Positions 50,678 through 58,898 of a stretch of DNA of 64,000 nt are shown piece by piece. This DNA comes from an uncultured Lachnospiraceae bacterium. GTDB lineage: Bacteria > Bacillota > Clostridia > Lachnospirales > Lachnospiraceae. The first letter of the stretch is position 1. Each line of letters starts with the position of its first letter. The notes beneath the pieces are model-generated. The model worked only from the letters and a program-made list of their open reading frames with translations, was not told where the DNA came from and searched no databases. The stretch is from assembly GCA_947623185.1 (NCBI GenBank), contig CANQGL010000005.1, forward strand, positions 1 to 64,000. The letters are read 5' to 3'. The position numbers and the translations under genes are program-made.

Positions 50678-52582
50678 TCACAGATTCAGCCTTTTCATTT
50701 TTCTCCAAAGCGTTGTCGTACTGATCCCAAGTTGTGCGGCGGCTTTTCCCCGATTCCAGTTATTGTCCTGAAGCGCCCTTTGGATCGTGTCTCTTTCCGA
50801 CTCAGCCCTGTCGATCGTTTCCTCCGGCACATCCCGGTGAGCCGGGATCTCGTCCTCTCCATAGATAAAAAGAACTTCTTCGACCTCTCTCATCGTTATC
50901 TCATCCTTATCATGCAGGACCAGGATCCGTTCAACAAAATTTACCAATTCGCGTACATTGCCCGGCCAGTCATATTCGACCAGGAGTTTTTCAGCATCTC
51001 TGGTGAATCTGATCCTGTGATTGTGTTTTGCATGGAGCATCGAATAAACAAGTTCAAGAATATCATCCCGCCTCTCGCGCAGCGGCATCACCTGAAGCGG
51101 CAGCACGCAAAGCCGGTAATAAAGATCCTGTCTGAACTTGTTTGCCCGGATATATTCGCGGAGATTCCGGTTCGTTGCCGCAATTATTCTGACATCCAGA
51201 GGTATGATGCTGCTTCCTCCGATCCGGATAACGGACCGCTCCTGAAGAACGCGGAGCAGACGCGTCTGTACACTTAATGAAGTTTCGCTGATCTCATCGA
51301 GGAAGATCGTCCCGGTGTTCGCAAGTTCGAAAAGCCCGGCCTTCCCTTCGCTCCGCGCGCCTGTAAACGCTCCCTTTACATAGCCGAACAGTTCGCTCTC
51401 CAGCAGATTTTCAGGCAATGCAGCACAGTTGATCGCAACAAAGGGGGCATTCCTCCTGGGGCTTTGATTGTGGATCCCCTGTGCAAACAGTTCTTTTCCG
51501 ACGCCGGATTCACCGGTGATGAGGACAGTCGAATCCGTGACCGCATATCGCATCGCCTTGCGTTTCAGTGCCAGAAGTCCGGGATCATGACCGACGATGT
51601 CATCCAGTCCCTTTTTAGCCAGGAGCCCCTTTTCCACCGAAACGCTGCGAAGCTTCTTTTCGATATTGTGTATCACATCGATCTGCTGCAGCGTAATAAC
51701 GACCCCCATCGTTTTTCCGTGTACGACGCTGGGGACCGCACTGATCACAAGACGCTTGTCCGCCAGTGAAATGATCTGGTTCTCGACCTTACGTCCCTCC
51801 ATGAGCCGGCCCTGTATATTTTCAAGATCAAGATAATTCCCCAGAGGTTCTCCGTTCCAACGGGAAGTCTGGATCCCCAACATTCGGACCGCCACCGGAT
51901 TTATATTCGTGATCTCCCATTGTGCGTTCACAGCGATAACGCCTTCCGATATACAATTAAAAATGGAATTGATGAATTCAAAACGGCTTTCCTGCTCCTT
52001 GAGGAGTCGAAGCTGATATTGAGCTTCCGTAGCTGTGCTGAGGATCGTGCGGTCATCCAGGAGTCCTACATAGAGAGTCTTTAATCCGTATTTCGCAGCG
52101 ACCTTCATGATCGCGCCGCCACTCACGACCAGATCGACGCCCTCGGATTTCAGCTCCAGGAGGATCTGCGTCGCATAATCAATATAATTTGTAAATCCAC
52201 AGTCATGCAGATCAACATAACGGATCTCGACCTTTGCCTGTTTTAGGAAATAATCCAATCCCCGTACCTCGGAATACCAGCCGACCAGCGCGGCTTTCTT
52301 TGAAAGGCTCTCTATCTGGGGAAACAGGTTGTAAAAATCGATGGCCGTCTGGTTCACATTGACCACTGGTATGGAAATATTATTCTTTATCTCCGGAGCA
52401 AAACCGCCCCGGATAATGGCCACCTTCAGGCCGGCTTCTTCGATCAGCCGGTGGATACTGTTATAGATCTCCTCGATCGGTGAATAGTATGCGGAAATAT
52501 TGATCTTCCGCTCTGCGAAAAACCGATTCAGTTTCTCCACATTCGGCATATAAGTCGTAAACCATATGATCTCCCTCTGCAT
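50678..52582 (-). CDS. PrpR-like sigma-54-dependent transcriptional activator
   Basis: A 634-residue activator. The PrpR_N sensor (about residues 1-185) includes VAIIRGGFAPEI and VVSGGAIMKVAAKYG; a PAS domain follows at about 210-310. The AAA domain (about 330-560) has GESGVGKELFAQGIH, the GAFTGA loop that contacts sigma-54, and DVRIIAATNR. The Fis-type helix-turn-helix is NWNRGKAAAQLGISTTTLWRKM at the end. PrpR sensors bind small organic acids or their CoA-derived products, so an acid inducer is likely. It has a separate sigma-A-type promoter and activates the divergently placed operon downstream of it. Confidence 0.93.
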   Translation of the reverse strand: MQREIIWFTTYMPNVEKLNRFFAERKINISAYYSPIEEIYNSIHRLIEEAGLKVAIIRGGFAPEIKNNISIPVVNVNQTAIDFYNLFPQIESLSKKAALVGWYSEVRGLDYFLKQAKVEIRYVDLHDCGFTNYIDYATQILLELKSEGVDLVVSGGAIMKVAAKYGLKTLYVGLLDDRTILSTATEAQYQLRLLKEQESRFEFINSIFNCISEGVIAVNAQWEITNINPVAVRMLGIQTSRWNGEPLGNYLDLENIQGRLMEGRKVENQIISLADKRLVISAVPSVVHGKTMGVVITLQQIDVIHNIEKKLRSVSVEKGLLAKKGLDDIVGHDPGLLALKRKAMRYAVTDSTVLITGESGVGKELFAQGIHNQSPRRNAPFVAINCAALPENLLESELFGYVKGAFTGARSEGKAGLFELANTGTIFLDEISETSLSVQTRLLRVLQERSVIRIGGSSIIPLDVRIIAATNRNLREYIRANKFRQDLYYRLCVLPLQVMPLRERRDDILELVYSMLHAKHNHRIRFTRDAEKLLVEYDWPGNVRELVNFVERILVLHDKDEITMREVEEVLFIYGEDEIPAHRDVPEETIDRAESERDTIQRALQDNNWNRGKAAAQLGISTTTLWRKMKRLNL

Positions 52583-52641
52583 GTTCGATTTGCCCCCTCA
52601 TACCCGTTTTCACAAATCAATAACAACAAATCTCTGTCTTT

Positions 52642-52670
52642 ATGATACACGGAATTGTCAACGTTTGCAA
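52642..52670 (-). promoter_or_regulatory. Sigma-A-type promoter of the PrpR-like activator gene
   Basis: TTGCAA (52670-52665) and TATCAT (52647-52642) on the minus strand are separated by 17 bases, about 60 bases before the activator's ATG. It lies between that gene and the 3' end of spoIIP. Confidence 0.55.
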
Positions 52671-52685
52671 GTTTGCGCTTATTTT

Positions 52686-53966
52686 TTATTGTTTTTTATC
52701 ATATTGCATCTCAATATTATTGTTTTCTGTGTTTTTGCTCCTGCCGCCCAGCACCTCGTCCAGCACTTCCGCCAGCGGTTCCATCGCGTTTTTCGCTTCG
52801 TCGTAGGTATTCGTCTGCGCGCCGACCTCGATCAGCGCCGAGCGCGCCCGCACATGCTGGTTGTAGCGGAGCCCTTTAAGATAAATGGGGCGTGTAAAGC
52901 CGGGATAGCGGTCGGCCGCCGCAAGTTTCAGCTGAAAGCTGAATCCGAGGTTGGCTTCCCGGTTCGGATTCGGAAGATATTCGATCGGACCGTCCGGCGT
53001 CTGGGAGATCCCGTTGAAAAACATGATCTGGGCAGTCGGTTTTCCGTTGACCTCGGTGATGAGATGCGTTCCGGAAGCCACGCCGTCACGGTGGATGTCG
53101 AGCACCACCTCGATCGAGGGATACGTCTGCAGGATCCCGCTGATCCCGTCGAGCGCATAAGTGTACGCCTGGCTCCTATCCAGTTCCCCGTTCTGCAGAT
53201 CGTAAACGCTTGTATCGTGTATGACGTTGTAGCCCTTCTGTTCAAGCAGTTCCTTCAGATATGTACCGACTCCCACGATCGTCGCACCCGGATTCTCCGG
53301 ATAGTCGGAAAACTCCTCCTGGGAATGCGTATGGTAGATCAGGATCTGCGGGCGGTCCGGCGTCTTTTCAATGGAAAAGTCCATGGAAAGAAACTTCTCC
53401 GCATCCATCAGATCCCGTCCGGCGGTCGTCGTCGGATGGACGGTGTAGAACGTCTTCATCAGGTAATCGTAATCGGCCAGCTTCTCCTTCACCACGCCGG
53501 ATCCGGAAGGCTTAATGGCAATGGTTTCACCGGCGGCGTTCCCCTCTCCGTCCGTTTCTTCCTTCAGCGGATCCGTGTTCTCTTTCTTCTGTATATTTTC
53601 ATATTCTGTATTAATACTATTCTCGGATACGTTTCGGTTTTCCTCCTCAAACCGCTCCAGAAACGCCCGATCCGCAGCATTCCCGTATGCCGGATCGCCC
53701 GGCGAAAGCGGCTGTCCGAACAGCTCGTTTAGATAAGAAATCGGAAACAGCCCCGGTCTTTTTTCCCGGATAGCCGGGAACCATTCCTTCATCAGATTCC
53801 CGGCGGCCGGTACGCCGTAATCGCGAAACAGACCGACTCCCAGACGGATGATCCGCTCTCTCCCCCAGACAGCCGCGAGCACAAGAAGGACCGCCGCGGC
53901 TACGGCAGCAAAAAACGGGCGGTACATCCGTATGATCTGTTTATAATAATACCATCGGTATCGCAT
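52686..53966 (-). CDS. spoIIP: Stage II sporulation protein P (peptidoglycan hydrolase)
   Basis: A 426-residue protein with one membrane helix (about 15-35) and a SpoIIP amidase/endopeptidase domain (about 195-410). ILIYHTHSQEEFSD holds a metal-ligand His and Glu region and SALIEVGAQTNTYDEAK the conserved Glu. With SpoIID and SpoIIM it degrades septal peptidoglycan during engulfment. ATG at 53966 is preferred to a TTG at 53981 that lacks an SD. The last 18 residues (RSKNTENNNIEMQYDKKQ) differ from those of the detached tail (KPF), so the island changed its C-terminus. Confidence 0.92.
   Translation of the reverse strand: MRYRWYYYKQIIRMYRPFFAAVAAAVLLVLAAVWGRERIIRLGVGLFRDYGVPAAGNLMKEWFPAIREKRPGLFPISYLNELFGQPLSPGDPAYGNAADRAFLERFEEENRNVSENSINTEYENIQKKENTDPLKEETDGEGNAAGETIAIKPSGSGVVKEKLADYDYLMKTFYTVHPTTTAGRDLMDAEKFLSMDFSIEKTPDRPQILIYHTHSQEEFSDYPENPGATIVGVGTYLKELLEQKGYNVIHDTSVYDLQNGELDRSQAYTYALDGISGILQTYPSIEVVLDIHRDGVASGTHLITEVNGKPTAQIMFFNGISQTPDGPIEYLPNPNREANLGFSFQLKLAAADRYPGFTRPIYLKGLRYNQHVRARSALIEVGAQTNTYDEAKNAMEPLAEVLDEVLGGRSKNTENNNIEMQYDKKQ
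52742..52910. repeat. 169-bp direct repeat, right copy (inside intact spoIIP)
   Basis: Matches 41335-41503 base for base with two substitutions and no gaps (constant offset 11,407). The match ends at 52742, after the GG codons, and at 52910. Confidence 0.95.
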
Positions 53967-53999
53967 GTACGCCGCCCGCAATCGTTTTTATCAGTCTAT

Positions 54000-54030
54000 G
54001 CGGGACGGGCCTTTTTTTGAACCGTCCCGC
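54000..54030 (-). promoter_or_regulatory. Stem-loop between gpr and spoIIP
   Basis: A 9-bp perfect GC stem (54000-54008 with 54022-54030) with a 13-base loop containing T7. No T-run follows on the minus strand, so it may be a processing or attenuation element within the gpr-spoIIP transcript. Confidence 0.5.
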
Positions 54031-54063
54031 CGTGATTTCCGCCGCGCCCCCAAAGGACCTGCC

Positions 54064-55068
54064 TCATGCCTTTTCTCCGGCGCGGACCGTCTCCCGGAAC
54101 AGGGCCGCATGGATCGCCTCCGAGATCGTATAGCTCAGATTCTCCACCCGCTCGTCAATGTTGTGCGGCGTCACATACATGGGACCGAACTGCGGTTCCA
54201 GCAGCTCGCGGATCAGCTCGTACTGCTCGTCGGGATCCATCGCCTCAATGGAATCGCCGTAACCTGCCGTCGCCTTTTCGCGTTTCAGCGTCCCGATCAT
54301 GGCGTCCACCGTATCTTTCACGATCGCCGCCGCTCCAACGACGGTCGGCACCCCGATGGCAAACACCGGGACTCCGAACTCCTCCTCGGTCATGCTGCCC
54401 CGGTGATTGCCGACTCCGGAGCCGGGATAGATCCCGGTGTCCGAGAGCTGGATCGTGACGCCCAGCCGGTGAACGCTGCGAGCGGCCAGCGCGTCGATCA
54501 CCAGGACCGCATCCGGATCCGTCTCCGAGACGACCCCTCTGATGATCTCGGCGGTCTCCATGCCGGTCTGCGCCATGACCCCCGGCGTAATGCCGCTTAA
54601 GACCGGATACTTCTTTTTCGCGCAGAAATCCTTTCCGTATTCAAGATTCAGATGTCGCGTCATCTGGAGTCGCTCCAGGACCAGCGGACCAAGCGAATCC
54701 GGAGTCGCATCCGGGTTTCCGAGACCGACGGTCAGGATCGAGGCGGATCCGGCCATGATCCCGTGCCGCTCGAAGATCCTGCATATCTGCGACGCCAGTT
54801 CTTCCGCCACCTCTCTGTGATAGTCCTCATCCCTGTCGGCCAGTTCGGGCGCTTCAAGCGTTAGATACGCACCGACCGGTTTTCTCATTTTTTCGGCGCC
54901 CTGCGCATCCTTTATGATGACCTCCGTGATCCGGATCCCGTTTTCTTTCCTCTCCCACTCATGAACTTCGACTCCGGCGATCTCCCCGCCGTCGCCCGGG
55001 AAGCTCTCGCGCTCCTCCAGCGCCAGGTCGGTATGCACCGAAAACAGGCTCTCTTCTGATCTTTCCAT
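54064..55068 (-). CDS. gpr: GPR endopeptidase (germination protease)
   Basis: A 334-residue spore protease that starts SASP degradation at germination. HTDLALEERE at residues 12-21 is the pro-region with the cleavage site, and ILTVGLGNPDATPDSLGP, TGMETAEIIRGVV, DALAARS and DTGIYPGSGVGNHR are the conserved blocks of the family. It is made as a zymogen in the forespore. It lies directly upstream of spoIIP in the order common to Firmicutes. Confidence 0.95.
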   Translation of the reverse strand: MERSEESLFSVHTDLALEERESFPGDGGEIAGVEVHEWERKENGIRITEVIIKDAQGAEKMRKPVGAYLTLEAPELADRDEDYHREVAEELASQICRIFERHGIMAGSASILTVGLGNPDATPDSLGPLVLERLQMTRHLNLEYGKDFCAKKKYPVLSGITPGVMAQTGMETAEIIRGVVSETDPDAVLVIDALAARSVHRLGVTIQLSDTGIYPGSGVGNHRGSMTEEEFGVPVFAIGVPTVVGAAAIVKDTVDAMIGTLKREKATAGYGDSIEAMDPDEQYELIRELLEPQFGPMYVTPHNIDERVENLSYTISEAIHAALFRETVRAGEKA

Positions 55069-55172
55069 GTCTTCTCCTTTTCCTGCCGAAACTTTTACCC
55101 GTTTCCGTCCTCCCGCAGGCGGGCCGGATACGGTCTTTCTCCTATTTTCCGCAAAAAATCAACGGTTATGTA

Positions 55173-55201
55173 TTGACATCGGCTTGATTTTTCGCTAGAA
55201 T
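55173..55201 (+). promoter_or_regulatory. Sigma-A promoter of rpsT
   Basis: TTGACA at 55173-55178 and TAGAAT at 55196-55201 are 17 bases apart. The leader of about 80 bases before the TTG start could hold S20 autoregulation, but no structure is obvious. Confidence 0.85.
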
Positions 55202-55291
55202 ACATCTGTATGTTTACATTGAACTGTCCGTGTCCAGGCTTTAATGCAAAACAAACAGAGAATATTTTGAATGATATTGGAGGTGTACAGG

Positions 55292-55555
55292 TTGGCAAAT
55301 ATCAAATCCGCGAAAAAGAGGATCCTGGTTACCGAGACTAAGGCTGCAAGGAACAAAGCGACCAGATCCAGAGTAAAGACTTTCGTAAAGAAGGTTGACG
55401 CTGCAATCGCTGCCGGTGACAAGGCTGCTGCACAGGCTGCGCTTCTTGCTGCGACAAGCGAGATCGATAAGGCTGCTTCCAAGGGAGTGTATCATAAGAA
55501 TACCGCTTCCAGAAAAGTATCCCGTTTGTCCAAGGCCGTCAGCGCGATGGCTTAA
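55292..55555 (+). CDS. rpsT: 30S ribosomal protein S20
   Basis: An 87-residue, Lys/Ala-rich helical protein that binds 16S rRNA. LANIKSAKKRILVTETKAARN begins the chain, abridged here as ANIKSAKKRI, and GVYHKNTASRKVSRLSKAV is the conserved C-terminal block. TTG at 55292 is the start: GGAGGTG lies seven bases ahead (55279-55285), and a TTG/UUG start for S20 is usual and part of its regulation in other bacteria. It is monocistronic, with a promoter and terminator of its own. Confidence 0.97.
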   Translation: MANIKSAKKRILVTETKAARNKATRSRVKTFVKKVDAAIAAGDKAAAQAALLAATSEIDKAASKGVYHKNTASRKVSRLSKAVSAMA

Positions 55556-55585
55556 GCATAAGACTGGATTACAAAGATATCAAAA

Positions 55586-55625
55586 AGCGCTATCCTGAGG
55601 GTGTGTCGGGACAGCGCCTTTTTTG
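55586..55625 (+). terminator. Rho-independent terminator of rpsT
   Basis: The stem AGCGCT-TCC / GGGA-AGCGC (55586-55595 with 55608-55617, one bulge) is preceded by AAAAA and followed by TTTTTT. Confidence 0.85.
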
Positions 55626-55633
55626 ACTGATAC

Positions 55634-55751
55634 AAGGTCCCTGAAACCATGCGTTCCGGGCTTGCACGGAAAAGCATGGCGTTAGGAACCGAACAAACAT
55701 CGAAAAGAAGCCATTTTTCGCAGAAAAATGAGCGGATTTGAGATGTTTGAA
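55634..55751. repeat. 118-bp structured repeat, copy 1
   Basis: About 92% identical to 55804-55921 at an offset of 170. Two hairpins are conserved in both copies: CCATGC...GCATGG around an inner TTCC.../...GGAA stem, and CATTTTT / AAAAATG around CGCAG. The 378-base gap 55556-55933 contains only the rpsT terminator, the two copies and a GGATTTC/GAAATCC dyad between them. Confidence 0.85.
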
Positions 55752-55803
55752 GGATTTCGGGAGTACGCAGTACGGAGAAATCCGTGTATCAGTCCCCTTC
55801 GGA

Positions 55804-55921
55804 AAGGTTCCTGAAACCATGCATTCCACGCTTGCGTGGAAAAGCATGGCGTTAGGAACCGAACAAACATCGAAAAGAAGCCATTTTTCGCAGAAAAATG
55901 AGCGCATTTGAGATTATTGAA
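55804..55921. repeat. 118-bp structured repeat, copy 2
   Basis: The inner hairpin is perfect here (TTCCACGC, TT loop, GCGTGGAA). One difference from copy 1 is compensatory (A-T pair to G-C), which hints that the RNA or DNA fold is selected. The copy ends just before the SD of the gene at 55934. Confidence 0.85.
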
Positions 55922-55933
55922 AAGGAGAACATC

Positions 55934-56554
55934 ATGATCAAACTGGAGCGCACCAGCGTTATGAATCTGGAAAACGCGATCCGCGGCGCGAGAAATCCTA
56001 TGAACAGTTGGGCCCGGATGGACAGCGGTTACGATGAAAACGGAAACTATGTGCTCGGCCCCAACGATCTGGACCTCGCCAAACGTCTCCGCCTGGCCGG
56101 AAGCGACCACCGGAAATTCGTCCGTCAGATCTTCGTCTCGGTCGACATCACCGCCCCGCTCTACTGGTGGAAGGAGTACGACACCTACAAAGTGGCGACC
56201 GTAGCGAATTCGACCAGCACCATGCATAAGATCCACTCGAAGCCGTTCTCGATCAACGACTTCAGCCACGATCACATGACGCCGGTCACGCTGGCCTTCA
56301 TGCAGGCGGTCGTGGACGAGCTGGAAAAAATCCGCCTCCGCTATCTGGAGAGCGGCAAGTGCAAGGACGACTGGTACGACATGATCCAGCTTCTCCCCTC
56401 CAGCTACAATCAGATGCGGACCTGCACGATGAACTATGAGACGCTCATCAACATCTACCACGCCAGAAAAGCGCATAAACTCGACGAGTGGCACACCTTC
56501 TGCGACTGGATCCGGACGCTGCCGTACGCCAAGGAACTGATCGTCTGCGAGTGA
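55934..56554 (+). CDS. Uncharacterised protein, possible distant ThyX relative
   Basis: A 206-residue soluble protein. The middle part DHRKFVRQIFVSVDITAPLYWWKEYD, then YKVATVANSTSTMHK, is laid out like the core of FAD-dependent thymidylate synthase (H-x-FxRQ, then a R/S-rich helix), but the ThyX signature RHR-x7-S is not present in standard form. The C-terminal LLPSSYNQMRTCTMNYETLINIYHAR resembles the ThyX dimer helix. ATG at 55934 has AAAGGAGA ahead. It could be a phage- or host-derived enzyme that lost synthase activity. Assignment is tentative. Confidence 0.5.
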   Translation: MIKLERTSVMNLENAIRGARNPMNSWARMDSGYDENGNYVLGPNDLDLAKRLRLAGSDHRKFVRQIFVSVDITAPLYWWKEYDTYKVATVANSTSTMHKIHSKPFSINDFSHDHMTPVTLAFMQAVVDELEKIRLRYLESGKCKDDWYDMIQLLPSSYNQMRTCTMNYETLINIYHARKAHKLDEWHTFCDWIRTLPYAKELIVCE

Positions 56555-56561
56555 GGTAATT

Positions 56562-57194
56562 ATGGCTTTTGATTTTAAGAAGGAATATAAAGAATATTAT
56601 ATGCCTAAGAACAAGCCTGAAATCGTGAACATACCGAAGGCAAATTATATCGCGGTCAGAGGAAAAGGCGACCCAAACGAAACCGGCGGTGCGTATCAGC
56701 AGGCGATCAGTGTTTTATATGCCGTTGCGTACACTCTGAAAATGAGTTATAAAACAGATCACAAAATAGAGGGCTTTTTCGAATATGTCGTACCGCCTCT
56801 CGAGGGTTTTTGGTGGCAGGATAATACTGAAGGCGTAGATTATACGGATAAGTCCTCATTTAATTGGATCTCTGTAATTCGTTTGCCAGATTTCGTCACA
56901 AAAAAGGATTTTGAATGGGCAGTCGAAACAGCAACCAAAAAGAAAAAGCTGGATTGTTCACCGGCGGAATTTATGACCGTCGATGAGGGGCTGTGTGTTC
57001 AAATAATGCACATGGGGCCTTTTGATGACGAGCCCGCCACAGTTGCTTTAATGGATCGATATTTGGCTGAAAACGGATATGCTAATGATATGACGGCTGC
57101 GAGATCGCACCACGAAATCTATCTGTCGGATGCAAGAAAGGTCGCCCCTGAAAAATGGAAAACCGTCATCCGACATCCAATTAAAAAGCTATGA
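56562..57194 (+). CDS. GyrI-like small-molecule-binding protein
   Basis: A 210-residue stand-alone GyrI-like (SOUL/BmrR-C fold) protein: VNIPKANYIAVRGKGDPNE, FFEYVVPPLEGFWW, VCVQIMHMGPFDDEPATV-like motif (CVQIMHMGPFDDEP) and KVIRHPIKK-type end (KWKTVIRHPIKKL). Such proteins bind or hydrolyse cyclopropanoid and other small toxic compounds. No HTH domain is attached. It is AT-richer than its neighbours and starts seven bases after the previous stop. Confidence 0.85.
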   Translation: MAFDFKKEYKEYYMPKNKPEIVNIPKANYIAVRGKGDPNETGGAYQQAISVLYAVAYTLKMSYKTDHKIEGFFEYVVPPLEGFWWQDNTEGVDYTDKSSFNWISVIRLPDFVTKKDFEWAVETATKKKKLDCSPAEFMTVDEGLCVQIMHMGPFDDEPATVALMDRYLAENGYANDMTAARSHHEIYLSDARKVAPEKWKTVIRHPIKKL

Positions 57195-57254
57195 ATAAAT
57201 TCTCGTTTGCCAAAATACGCAGAGAGTAACGATTCGAGTTTTATGGAGGGGCTT

Positions 57255-57713
57255 ATGTATCGGAAAGCAACCGTGAGCGACTGCGAAAAAGTTTATGATC
57301 TGATCTGCGATATGGAGAATAAAAGACTTCATTTTGACAAATTCTCCGACATCTTCCATGAGCAAATAAACGATAACCGTTATTATTGTCTTATCTGCGA
57401 GCAGGAACATGCCGTAGTGGGAGTTTTAAACTTAAGGTTTGAACAGCAGCTGCATCACGCCGAATGCATTGCCGAAATCATGGAGTTTGCGGTCGATCCG
57501 TCCTTCCGTCATCAGGGGATCGGAAAACGAATGCTCGAAAATGCATGTCAAATTGCGAAAAAACATGGTTGCATTCAAATTGAGGCGGCTTGCAATCAGC
57601 TGCGTTCGGACACACACAGATTCTACCTAAGAGAGGGCATGCATAACTATCATTTCAAATTTTCAAAATCATTGATACAAAAAGATACCGCGGAAAATGC
57701 GATCGGAAAGTAA
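57255..57713 (+). CDS. GNAT-family N-acetyltransferase
   Basis: A 152-residue acetyl-CoA-dependent transferase. The acetyl-CoA loop is FRHQGIGKRML near residue 85, preceded by the strand IMEFAVDPS and followed by ACNQLRSDTHRFYLREGM, the canonical C-terminal motif. ATG at 57255 follows GGAGGGG; a longer frame from 57207 lacks an SD. Substrate unknown. Its base composition groups it with the GyrI-like gene, probably acquired together. Confidence 0.9.
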   Translation: MYRKATVSDCEKVYDLICDMENKRLHFDKFSDIFHEQINDNRYYCLICEQEHAVVGVLNLRFEQQLHHAECIAEIMEFAVDPSFRHQGIGKRMLENACQIAKKHGCIQIEAACNQLRSDTHRFYLREGMHNYHFKFSKSLIQKDTAENAIGK

Positions 57714-57744
57714 CTTCCCGCTTGTAGATTTGTCCGCGGTTTTT
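57688..57744 (+). terminator. Possible terminator behind the GNAT gene
   Basis: CCGCGGA (57688-57694, inside the last codons) pairs with TCCGCGG (57733-57739), followed by TTTTT; an inner GGAAAGTAACTTCC hairpin would shorten the long loop. Confidence 0.5.
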
Positions 57745-57764
57745 GCTGTTCGGTTTTTTTGCGG

Positions 57765-58877
57765 TCATCCTCTCCCGCCCGTCAGGGCAGAGTGAACGCG
57801 CGGGGCAGCCCTGCGGAGCGCCGTTCCCGCCGCCGTACCGATCAGGATGAAGAGCAGCGGCAGTCCGAAATACAACGCCATATGCACAAGATCCGAATCG
57901 GTCAATTCCAATACACGCTGAAAGATCATGTGCTGGAGCGGTTCGTGGCTCGCATAAATAAAAAACGTACAGGATGAGAGTTTCCCGAGCACGCGGCTGT
58001 CCGCGATCCGTCCGGCCGCTGCGTCATACAAGATAAAGACCGACGCGAATCCCAGCGCGCAAACGATCTTGTACGCAGGCAGCAATGCCTCCTGAGGGAT
58101 CCCGGTCATTTTGTCGGAGGCGCTCAACATCGTATATACGACGCATGCGGCGATCCATGCCGCGGGTATCACATACGTCAAAACATTCTTTTCAGCCGGG
58201 CCTTCTCTGCCGGGAAAGTTTATATCGTTTACCGCCAGATGCGCGCCAAGCATAAAAAACAGGATCCCGTCGCAGTTCGGCAGACCGGGAACGGAATAAT
58301 CGAACACCCACGGAATCGCCGCAAGTATCACAGAAAGCCCTTTCAGATTCTTTACGAGCAGGTACACGATGGGCGACAGGACCGCCAGTTTAAACAGATC
58401 TGCGATATACCAGAACTGAAACGGGAGCGGCGTCGTAAAAAGCACCGCAGGTCCGTCGCTTCGAAGCAGTCCGATCTTTTCGTCGATGACCGGGAACGAA
58501 ACGGCGCAGTAGTCTGCGATGAGGATACCCGCGGCGCTCCACGCGAACACCCATATGCAATACGGCACCATCAGCGTCACAAGTCTCTTTTTCAGCTTTT
58601 TCGCATAAACGCCGATGTCGAACCGGCGCACTCCCGCAAAAAACAGAAAACCCGAAATAAAGAAATACATCGGATTTGCAAACCGCGTCAGTGCGTTGCT
58701 GATGAAAAACTGCACGATGGGATAGATTTTTATCCCCTCATAAAGCGCTGTCGTCGGCTGCAGATAGGTGTCATGATAATTGTACGCGTGAATGAATACG
58801 ACGCATACGATCGCAAAAAATGACAGCATCCGTATCTTTCGGCTGAAATAAGAAGGTATCTTTTCTCTTGTGTTCAC
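57765..58877 (-). CDS. Membrane acyltransferase (acyltransferase_3 family)
   Basis: A 370-residue protein with about ten membrane helices. The conserved N-terminal FFAIVCVVFIHAYNY (active-site His) and the RFANPMYFFISGFLFF segment place it in the O-acetyltransferase/OafA group. It would transfer an acyl group to a surface polysaccharide or lipid. It ends 51 bases from the convergent GNAT gene and begins 21 bases after the addA stop on the same strand. Confidence 0.88.
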   Translation of the reverse strand: MNTREKIPSYFSRKIRMLSFFAIVCVVFIHAYNYHDTYLQPTTALYEGIKIYPIVQFFISNALTRFANPMYFFISGFLFFAGVRRFDIGVYAKKLKKRLVTLMVPYCIWVFAWSAAGILIADYCAVSFPVIDEKIGLLRSDGPAVLFTTPLPFQFWYIADLFKLAVLSPIVYLLVKNLKGLSVILAAIPWVFDYSVPGLPNCDGILFFMLGAHLAVNDINFPGREGPAEKNVLTYVIPAAWIAACVVYTMLSASDKMTGIPQEALLPAYKIVCALGFASVFILYDAAAGRIADSRVLGKLSSCTFFIYASHEPLQHMIFQRVLELTDSDLVHMALYFGLPLLFILIGTAAGTALRRAAPRVHSALTGGRG

Positions 58878-58898
58878 TGTTCCGATCCTCCGAACCGG

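Larger units (their letters stand above)
41504..52741. mobile_element. Putative 11.2-kb genomic island inserted at the 3' end of spoIIP
   Basis: The segment lies between the two 169-bp copies of the spoIIP 3' end and carries a complete catabolic operon with its own regulator, promoter and terminator. It is AT-richer than the spoIIP/gpr and peptide-operon regions. No integrase, transposase or relaxase gene was found. Recombination between the repeats would release an 11,407-bp circle and restore a single spoIIP end. Entry as a circle by homologous recombination, or insertion by a recombinase since lost, would both fit. Confidence 0.65.

Noticed and set aside
41504-52741. An integrase, transposase or relaxase gene within the island
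   Set aside because: Every sizeable gene in the interval was assigned to catabolic, transport or regulatory functions or shows no recombinase motif.
52566-53732. A 388-codon plus-strand frame opposite spoIIP
   Set aside because: spoIIP is clearly identified; the shared stretch with the detached tail arises from the repeat and not from a real plus-strand gene.
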